64,000 nt of DNA from Pelargonium tetragonum (taxonomy: Eukaryota; Streptophyta; Magnoliopsida; Geraniales; Geraniaceae). The notes beneath the pieces were generated by a model, which was given only the letters and a program-made list of their open reading frames with translations, was not told the DNA's origin and ran no database searches. Every line of letters starts with the position of its first letter. Within the stretch, counting starts at the first letter, position 1. The DNA lies in contig JAYMTL010000029.1 in the NCBI GenBank assembly GCA_036897445.1, forward strand, positions 87,945 through 151,944. The letters run 5' to 3'. Of this stretch, positions 56,588-64,000 are shown piece after piece. Both the position numbers and the translations under genes were made by a program.

Positions 56588-58420
56588 GGGGCTTTGCCTT
56601 AATAATTATCGACATCTCCATAGTTTAGAAGTCCAAGGTCGCGGATATACCCCAAATAGGGCTCTGTTTACTCGAGAGTTATACTATAGTGGAGCTCTAT
56701 CCTTAGTAGATATGCCAGTTCTGTCTTTTTATAATACCAAGCACTTTTCTATTCAAGTGAGCCTAATAGGGACTCCCTTGACTGCACAAGATTGCAGGGA
56801 CTTCATCAACTAAGTACTGAGTCAAGGCTAAGGGGGTTTACCTGATTTTATCTACGTCGAGAGCTTCCAAGCCCGCTTACTATAACCGAAATTTACTGGA
56901 GTCAATTCGAGCATTGCGTATTTAGTAGGACTCTCTCTACTCTTTGAAAGTATAAAAAGTCAAATCACAATTTCAATTAAAGGGACCCTTTGCAGAGATT
57001 TAAGACGATACTCCTTAAGCTAATATCTCTAAGGGTAACCTATTTCTTATCTTGTGCGCAGTGCGGAACCACTTAATTATAAAAGCTTGACTTTTGGTTT
57101 TACGAGGTGACACTAAAATTTTTGAGGTAATTCCTTATTTAGATTGAAAGGTTTAAAAGCTTGCGGTATCCCAGTAACGGGCACTCAAGCAAAGGAGCGC
57201 TTTTAGACTTTGTAGGTAAAAAGAACTCCAAGAAGTCTTAAAAAGAGGGGCTAATATATAGCCTGAAGCTGTATCAGAAAATCCCCTAGGAAACCATTAC
57301 AGGACCCTTAATCTATCCCGCCTGTTTTTTTCATGACCTATGCTAGGGGAAAACATTAATACTACAAAACTTCTTGCGTCTACCTTGGACCGCGCTAAAT
57401 AGCCCAAACCCGAGCCTTTCTCCTCATTCTGTAGTGTTTACTGGAGTTTTAAGTTTCTTTTTTAATAAAGTTTGGGTCAATTTGAGTAGTAGAATGCCCT
57501 TGTAAAAGGTTTTTAATAATATGGGGGCTTCGTCTACTAAGTGGTAGGCCCTTTTTTCTTTTACGAAGTATCCAACCAATCCTTGATAAGACAAGAAGAT
57601 AAGAATTCTCGGGGGTTCCCTTTTAATAAAAATAGACAAAAAGTACAAACAAATTAGAGTATGGACTCCTTCGATTCCTTATAATAAGATAAACTAGAGG
57701 AATTTTGAGTCACTTTCACTGCGAGAGAGTCAAGCTTTTGTTTAGAGGGACAGACTAAACCCTTACTTTATAACAGGTTGAGTCAAGCTCTAAGAGTTTC
57801 TCCGGAATTAATAAAAATGCTGACTGAAAAAGAAATTGAATTATAAAATTTTGCTGTAATGTATTCTTGAAGAAATAAGTTTAATCCCGGAAATTTACAC
57901 AAAAGTCTTTCCTTTTATTACTAAAGTCTTACTGGGTGCCGAGAAAAATCCAGGGAAGTTTATACCTTTCTGAACAGGGGCGGCTGTGTAAGGTACACGA
58001 GTCGGGAATAGTTTGTGCTTTATAAGGTGCTTGCCCCGCCAAAAGCCTTGCAAAATTATATCCATTAAGAACGAAGACCAAATGAGAAGGCTAAAATTAA
58101 TAAGGGCTCTCTTGTACAAAGGAGTTGAGTATAAGGGGGTTAAAGATGGATATGAGATAGAATAAAAGTCTGTTACATACCCTAGGGTTTTCTAAACCAA
58201 GTTTACGTGAGTAAGTTTGAATGAGACTCCTATACTATAAAATAAGCTTTTCCTGCTATTTACTTGATTGGCACTTACACTAGAGTTTCCTAAAAATTCT
58301 TATCCTAAAATTTAGTCAGGGGGCCCTCTTTAGACTTCCTCGTATTAACTTTTTGTTGTATGAGAATGGGCGAGTTCCCCCCGATTTCTTTTAAAGCTGA
58401 GCTATAACAAAGACACAAAA
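56588..58420. other. Matrix DNA, no supported gene
   Basis: Two minus-strand frames of 74 codons (57424-57648 and 57895-58119) are unsupported; the second has a mixed composition (RVPYTAAPVQKGINFPGFF) but no known motif. Otherwise matrix. Confidence 0.38.
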
Positions 58421-58478
58421 ACGCAGGAATGAAATCGCTTAGCAGAGGATTCTATCCATTGAACTAAAATTGCCTAGT
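58421..58478 (-). pseudogene. tRNA-like 5' half
   Basis: On the minus strand TTTTAGTTCAATGGATAGAA has a proper D-arm (TTC/GAA) of tRNA-Arg/Ser style. It is followed by AATC and GATT pairing around CTGCTAA, a possible GCT anticodon. No T-arm and no acceptor closure follow. Probable relic. Confidence 0.3.
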
Positions 58479-60423
58479 ACTAAAGCAAGTAGATCCCCCC
58501 GAACTAAAGTAGGTTCCATATAGTCAGGTCTTTAAAAGGGTGAAATGAAAGCTTTTATACTAATTCTAATTGCAACGCAAGTTCCCTTATAGTCTTTTTA
58601 CTAGAACAATCTTAAGATACCAACCTACCCTAGCATCTACTTACTTTTTACAGAGTTTCCGCAAGTTAAGACTATGAAAGTTGTGATTTGTTCAGATAAC
58701 ATTACAACTTTATCGACTAAGGATAAAGCGTACAGGTCCTCAACTTAATAGTTACGAATTATACACGGACACGCGCTATAAAAATCTCCCTTTTTGGATT
58801 GTGCGTTTCTTTAAAGCTTTTTTTTGTAACAAGTATTTCAGGGAAACTTCACCAAATTGAGATGGTATCAAGGCCTCTTTTTTTATTCTTATTTAATAGG
58901 GATTTTCCGTTTGTTATAGGTGCACAACCTTTTCTTTTTGCATGAAATAATAAAAAATGAAAGAGTATTCCAAACGAGTGTCTCTCTGATTTTGCTTTAT
59001 TTGGCTTTGGGTTTAATAAAAAAAAGAACTAAGATTCTTAAAAACAAATCTGCCTATTGACTTGAAATTCTTTATGCTATCGCAGGCAAACCGCCTCCTA
59101 CATTCTGTATAAATAATATTGAAAACTTTCTACCAAAATAATGAGAAAAACTTCTTAAAGAAATAGAATATAGGGCACGCCTAAGCAACAAAAATATCAA
59201 GCTGAAATTAACTTGAAAGGGCTCCTTTCTATGATTTGTAAATTAACCCTGGCAGCCCACCTAGAGGTTTAACAGGTGTTTTCCTCAAGCAGGGGTCGAG
59301 GGTGTTTATACTCTTTTATTAGTATTAATAATAGAAACTTAAAGTCAAGAAAACGCAACGTATTGTAATTCCTTTAATTACTAACCCTCTAATCCAGGGT
59401 TTTTTTTAATTAAGAATCCTTGTAGTGTAGACAATTTTATATAGTATAAAAATAAGTACTCGTCACCGGGTTGGGGACTGATGTCCTTTAAAAACTTTAA
59501 AGAAATAAAAATTCATTCTAAATTACCCACTATTCACTTGTTAAAACGGATTGCCCAAAAAGCTCTTTTTTCTTATTCGTATTGGAGGAAAGTGGATACT
59601 TTCGGGGGGCCCTTTAGAGTACAAAAGATAGTTTTATAGAACTGTTGCCTTACTCTAGTAACAATGTTTTTATAAAAGCTCTAGGCACCAAATTTTATAT
59701 AGATATAGGGAGTGCCTTTTTTTGTAAAAAAGTCATTTTGATTTTCTATAAATTTACATGTGGATAAGCGGATCTCTTTAAGTGCAATATTTTTCTTCAT
59801 TTCTATTGTAACATTCAAAATTCCTTTTACCTTGTTACTTGTTAAAACTTACGAATAGAGTATTAGTATAGGCTAAAAAGCAGTTAATTAAGACCATAGC
59901 TAAATTACCCTTTATATACGAACATCAAGAAAATTCTTTTCTAATAGGAAATTTGACTCAAAAAAAAATCCAAGATGTTAAGTTAGTTTTGGATCAATAA
60001 CCTGGTTTAATAAGATAATTTAAAGCTTTCTTCGGAATACTTTTTCTTTGTCTAATTTGTTTGTAGGAGTTTTTTAAACAAAGTTGTAGTATGCCGGTCT
60101 AATTAAGGATAAGGTAGTAGCACAAAAGGGACGCGTGTAGGTATTTCCCTTTTATAGGGTCTCCGTTTTTCAGCACTAAATTCTGTGAGTCTTTTTCAAA
60201 AAGTAAGGAGTAGTGCATGTTAACTAAATTTTCTTGATACAAAGTTGACTATAATATGATTAGAAGAATAATTAGCTTATACTGGAATTGGGCGCTTATC
60301 TCTAACACGTATTCCAGACATGTTTGACAATCTCATTTTTTTAGTAGGAAGCTCTAGTCTATACTTTGCCCGTTATCTATCTTTATACTTTTTTTAGAAC
60401 CCTATGAAGGATACTCTTAATCC
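58479..60423. other. Matrix DNA, no supported gene
   Basis: Nothing recognised. Confidence 0.42.
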
Positions 60424-60497
60424 GTTGAGTAAACTGGACTTGAACCTTTGCATACCTATAAAACAAAGAGGTGCCTTGCCGCTCGGTTATTTCTTGG
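60424..60497 (-). tRNA. trnQ: tRNA-Gln(UUG)-like sequence
   Basis: On the minus strand TAACCGAGCGGCAAGGCACC matches the D-arm region of plant organellar tRNA-Gln (CCAAGTGGTAAGGCA). ATGCAAAGGTTCAAGTCC, followed after AG by TTTACTC, matches its variable region, T-arm and 3' end, with a 2-base insertion in the T-stem. The anticodon stem ACCT/AGGT encloses a longer than usual loop containing TTG (plus-strand 60464-60466). The 5' acceptor strand is not clear. Small indels distort it as in the tRNA-Phe-like sequence. Functional state uncertain. Confidence 0.5.
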
Positions 60498-60658
60498 ATT
60501 CATTAACTACTTTTGCAATAAGGAAACAAAGTAATTGTGTGCTTGTCTAGATTTTATTAAAAAAAGAAAGTTAACCTGGACGGAGCAACTAAGCTTACCG
60601 CTCTATTATAAAAAAAATTGAATTAGACCCTTTTAAAATAATAAGGAATTAATTCTAC

Positions 60659-60850
60659 TTGATACTTGTTAGTTTATTATTAAATACAGCTCCAGGGTGC
60701 ACGCAAGCAAAAAGTTCCTACCACAAAGTAAAAGCTTTTACTCGTATGTCATCTTCCCGCGCTACTGCCTATACAAAATACAGAGACCCAGAAACTCAAA
60801 ATTGGGTGTTTTATAAAATAAAGGATTCGACTTCGGCTATATATCAGTAA
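60659..60850 (+). CDS. Hypothetical 63-codon frame near the tRNA-Gln-like site
   Basis: The frame opens with TTG and has an internal ATG at residue 30. The C-terminal half reads MSSSRATAYTKYRDPETQNW, then VFYKIKDSTSAIYQ, an unusually balanced composition for this AT-rich DNA. A short hydrophobic N-terminus (LVSLLLNTA) could be a signal or chance. It lies 160 bases to the right of the tRNA-Gln-like sequence, on the other strand. No family recognised. Confidence 0.2.
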   Translation: MILVSLLLNTAPGCTQAKSSYHKVKAFTRMSSSRATAYTKYRDPETQNWVFYKIKDSTSAIYQ

Positions 60851-63289
60851 CTGACTCAGCTCAGTGTTTCTTTTGGAATATCTCTGCATCAGGACAACGC
60901 TAAGGTAAACCTAAAGAATATCCTTTTTTATAACAAGTTCTAATTTAGATAATAAAAAGATTTTGAAGGGCAGGTTTCCTATAATATCATAAATTCTGGT
61001 TTTATAGTCTTAGCTTTTTTAGCTGTTATGGGTTTTTTTATTGTGATATTTTCCTTATTGCTCTTGGTTTTTATAGGGAAACCTCTAAAGTCTTTTTCGA
61101 GAGTTTCTCTTATCTTTAGTAAGCGAGTACTTTCAAAAAACTTTGACAAGCTAAAGCGTAAGATCTTTCTATTGTAACAACTGCCCTGATTTTTGAAAGA
61201 ATTCTTAAAACATCCTAGTTAACATCCTGCTGACCTGGGGTTTCTAATTGTAAGTGGACTGACTTATATTATATAGTTTATATAGTGCTCCTTTAGTGCA
61301 TTGTACATTAGATTTAAGATCTTATGAAATAAATTGCTTAATAGCAAAAAAAGAAACAATGAAAAGCCCTCTAGTTGCTATGTTTGGGGTTTGCTTTTAC
61401 TAAATTGTGTAGGACTAAAGGATAGCTTATACCTATACCTAAAGCGGGTTTTTATCGACGGGTATGCGCTCTTTGTTCTAAGAAGCAGCTGCCATTAGTA
61501 GTACTATAACCACCGCGTGCGCTTCCCTCCGAGTGCAGTTGATATATTTTTCTTATAGAATCCCCTTTGAAGATAAATTCATTTTAGCCTCCGATGTTAG
61601 GGATTCCGGCTAAGGATAATATTATAGCGTCCTTTTCGCGGGTAGAGAAGTAAGCTTTCGCCTGTTAGGAATCGTATTTCTTTTGTTGAATGCTTATAAG
61701 TTGAAACCCTTTTAGATAATTAGCTAGAGCATATGCTCCAGTTAAACGAAGTCAAATTTTATTCGTAGGTTAAAGAGCGCTTGACTTATGACAAATCTTG
61801 TAGCTTTCCTTTTTTATAGAACTTAATTTAATGTCTCATTTTTTTTTGTTATTTGAGGAACACTTATTACAAAATAAAATTAGAACTCTTTAAGTGAGCG
61901 CTTTATAACACGTAGGAATGCCCCTTACTTAATTATACTTCGTCTATTAACTATTAACCCAGCCCAGCCTTAAGCAATCCTCACAAATCCGGATTCCTGC
62001 GCGCTAAAAAAGTTAAAGGCCCCTAAACTCTTGATATAGCTCACGAAAAGGGCCGTACAAAAATTTTTAACTAATAGTCTTGAACTTATCCTTTCAGTAA
62101 GACGAAATCCTAGTTTTAACTTCTAATCCAGTTCTAGCAATTCCACATACATAGAAAATAGTAAAGGAAGCCCCTCTACTAACTCTGGTTAAAAACTAAG
62201 TGTTGATCTAAAACATTAACTAAAAGTGTACTTGAAAAAAGAGCTTTTATGAAATGCAACACATAATTAATAAAGTAAAGGGGCATATCTCCGCTTGGTT
62301 TAATTGAAATTTGAGTTTACTCCTAAAACTGATTTAGACCTAGCTACGAGTTTTCTAGGTCGGGGTTATTCTAAAAAAGGAAAGCACATCCAGATTTCGA
62401 AGTTAAAGTAAAAAGCATTGCTACGGGGCTTTCTCATGCTTCATCTCATCTAGGGTACTGAGATTAAGACAGGGCTACAAAAAAAAGGTAGTACAAAAAC
62501 CTAAGTAAATGAATTACAAAAGTGCTGCCTTAAAAGTCCATTAACAAAAGCTATAGAAGTCAAGACTTTTTTCTTATTTTCCTGGTCTAGTTTTAAGGAA
62601 AGGGTTGCTTAATAGTAAAAGCCCTCCTTTTTCCGGTTAGAAGGATAATTTATAAATAGATTTAAGATTTAGAGATTTCTTAGTTTTCTAGTCTTTTGCA
62701 GAGGTATAGGTATTTACAGGAAATTTCTCTGGGTTAAGGAAGTCTACTAAATAAGTATATAGCTGCTTGATAGGTTGTAAGAGTTCAAGTAGGAACAGTT
62801 TCCAATGAGGGGCCAGAACTGGGTATAGGTTTATAGGTTTTAGAAATTTGAAAGGTACCGGGAAGTATAGAATTATTGTTACTGCTTCTTGAGTTAAGAA
62901 TAAAGAATGCCAGGGTATTCATAAGTCGAGGGAGTCCGGGTTACCCCTTTAGTTAGGATTCTTGGAGTTCAGTTAAGGTAACAAGGTAAGTTCACGGAAA
63001 GGAAATGAAAGTCTAGCTGCTCGGGAATTCAAGAGTTAGTTTGGTTTTAAGTTACCAATCTGGATCTAAAGTAGCTAAAGTGAAGGGTTTTCTATTTGTA
63101 AGATAGGCACTCCCTTCTTTTTATAGGGTTCCCCTAAAGATAAAGGGGAAAAGGGAGACTTTTTTAAGCAAATCGTTTCTATCTAAAAGACTCACAAAAA
63201 GGTTTTGGAATTAAACAAACACCAAACAAAGCTAAAGTTATCTAAATTCTTTCACTTATCCTTTGACCCGTCAATTTTTATATGTTCTT
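60851..63289. other. Matrix DNA, no supported gene
   Basis: Matrix. A string at about 61461 (ggtatgcgctctttgttc) faintly recalls the island module but is too diverged to call. Nothing else recognised. Confidence 0.4.
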
Positions 63290-63900
63290 GAATTGCTTAT
63301 TCTTATACTCGGCTTTCTAAATTCTAAAGGAGTTTTCTTACTAATGGTTAAAACTTCCTTATATTCCGGAGCTACTTTTACAGACTAATACGTTACTTGT
63401 TAAAGGACCTTTCCTTCCTAAGATAGAAAAAGAAGTATAAAGACGGTCTTATCTCTTATTATCTCTATTACTGTCTATATAAAAACTAACTATATATTCT
63501 ACTTACTAATCTAATTACTAAGGCAAAATTCTCTATACACAAGACAAAAAGGGGGCTTATACTTAAACAACTAACCTTTTTTATTTTAGGGGATGAGTAC
63601 GACCCCCATTATAGTACGTGAACTCACTATAACCATTAAAAGAACTATAACGCCTATACTTTATTACTATGATGCATAAGCAACTAAGACTCTATTAATA
63701 CAATAAATAAAGTAAGCTACAGGAATACACTAGCTACGAGTTATAGAAAGGTGTCTAGCTCATAAGACGCATAAGAAAGAAGTTATAACTAATAAGATAC
63801 AGATACTATAGAGATAGCTGCCATAGCTCATAAACAAACAAGCTTTTTTTCTTTGGCATATTATCTAAGTGATTTGACTTTTAGAAAAGGAGGCTCAAAA
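63290..63900 (+). other. Right-end island, plus-strand modules
   Basis: From about 63660 the modules appear in order: gctacaggaatac with tagctac (63716-63737), then gaaaggt and tagctcataagac (63756-63768), then actaataagatacagatact (63788-63807), then gatagctgccat. The first two appear in the same order in the 1-144 minus island, so at least 60 bases of arrangement are shared between the window's two ends. Translations include LAHKTHKKEVITNKIQIL and IEIAAIAHKQTSFF. No complete frame of note. Confidence 0.45.
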
Positions 63901-63964
63901 TCATGTAAAAAGTACATAACTTAAAAAACTAAGGAAGCAAAAAGGGCTTTTTCCCTCTTAAAAG

Positions 63965-64000
63965 TACCAAAATAGCCGAACTCGAACCTATGGATTTAGG
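63965..64000 (-). pseudogene. Partial tRNA-like 3' end at window edge
   Basis: The minus strand reads CCATAGGTTCGAGTTCGG, then CTATTTTGG. The CCATAGGTTCGA string is that of plant mitochondrial tRNA-Pro(UGG). The rest of the tRNA, if present, lies beyond the window. Confidence 0.3.

Noticed and set aside
1-64000. Nuclear genome with short exons and long introns
   Set aside because: Island edges do not show consistent splice-type signals, the islands share repeat modules instead of forming one protein, and the tRNA-like sequences look organellar. Not fully excluded.

Overview
This window is AT-rich (I judge G+C at 36-39% from hand-counted samples) and almost empty of ordinary genes. By my rough estimate about 7% of codons here are stops, so the longest stop-free run expected by chance over six frames of 64 kb is about 120-130 codons. 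The longest reading frame is 105 codons, so most frames are what chance would give. I see no rRNA, no respiratory-chain gene, no transposase or reverse transcriptase, no CRISPR array and no large tandem array.

The few recognisable pieces point to an organelle, most likely a very inflated mitochondrial genome of the green-plant/green-algal type. They are a tRNA-Phe(GAA)-like sequence at 7231-7304 (minus) and a tRNA-Gln(UUG)-like sequence at 60424-60497 (minus), both close to plant mitochondrial tRNAs as I remember them; weaker tRNA-like pieces at about 8633, 23565, 34315, 38112, 52316, 58421 and 63965; and a 94-codon frame at 1930-2214 that reads like the C-terminal domain of ribosomal protein uL6 (rpl6), with no ATG. 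The assignment is an inference. A decayed chromosome, or unpolished sequence with many single-base indels, is not excluded.

The DNA falls into two classes. About 90% is a 'matrix': AT-rich, full of stops on both strands, dotted with short G-runs and C-runs every few tens of bases, and poor in TpG/CpA. Embedded in it are about sixteen 'islands' of 0.1-1 kb (about 1-190, 1161-1232, 2211-2830, 3540-4000, 4680-4760, 13034-13207, 13700-14660, 16640-17560, 17780-18000, 18960-19700, 24060-25090, 31920-32420, 33850-34400, 38500-38650, 55540-56590, 63290-63900). Each is purine-rich on one strand, without the matrix signature. Read on that strand the islands give lysine/isoleucine/glycine-rich peptides with recurring motifs such as GIALKK, NKRGI and AHKT.

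The islands share nucleotide modules: ggtatagctctcaagaag; ggggctaataaa followed by gaggt; ctactaagatacagaat; gctacaggaatac followed by tagctac; gataagccccataagac. Different islands carry different subsets, in both orientations. They look like degenerate copies of one coding-like repeat, perhaps grown from a short minisatellite encoding KKGIAL. I recognise no known family and treat this as the most interesting content.

Layout: 0-5 kb holds several islands and the uL6-like frame; 5-13 kb is matrix with the tRNA-Phe-like sequence; 13-20 kb is island-rich; 20-24 kb is matrix; 24-25 kb is an island; 25-32 kb is matrix; 32-34.4 kb is islands; 34.4-55.5 kb is matrix apart from one small island at 38.5 kb; 55.5-56.6 kb is the richest plus-strand island; 56.6-63.3 kb is matrix with the tRNA-Gln-like sequence; the right end is an island followed by a partial tRNA-like piece. 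I see no operon and no shared pathway among the coding-like segments.
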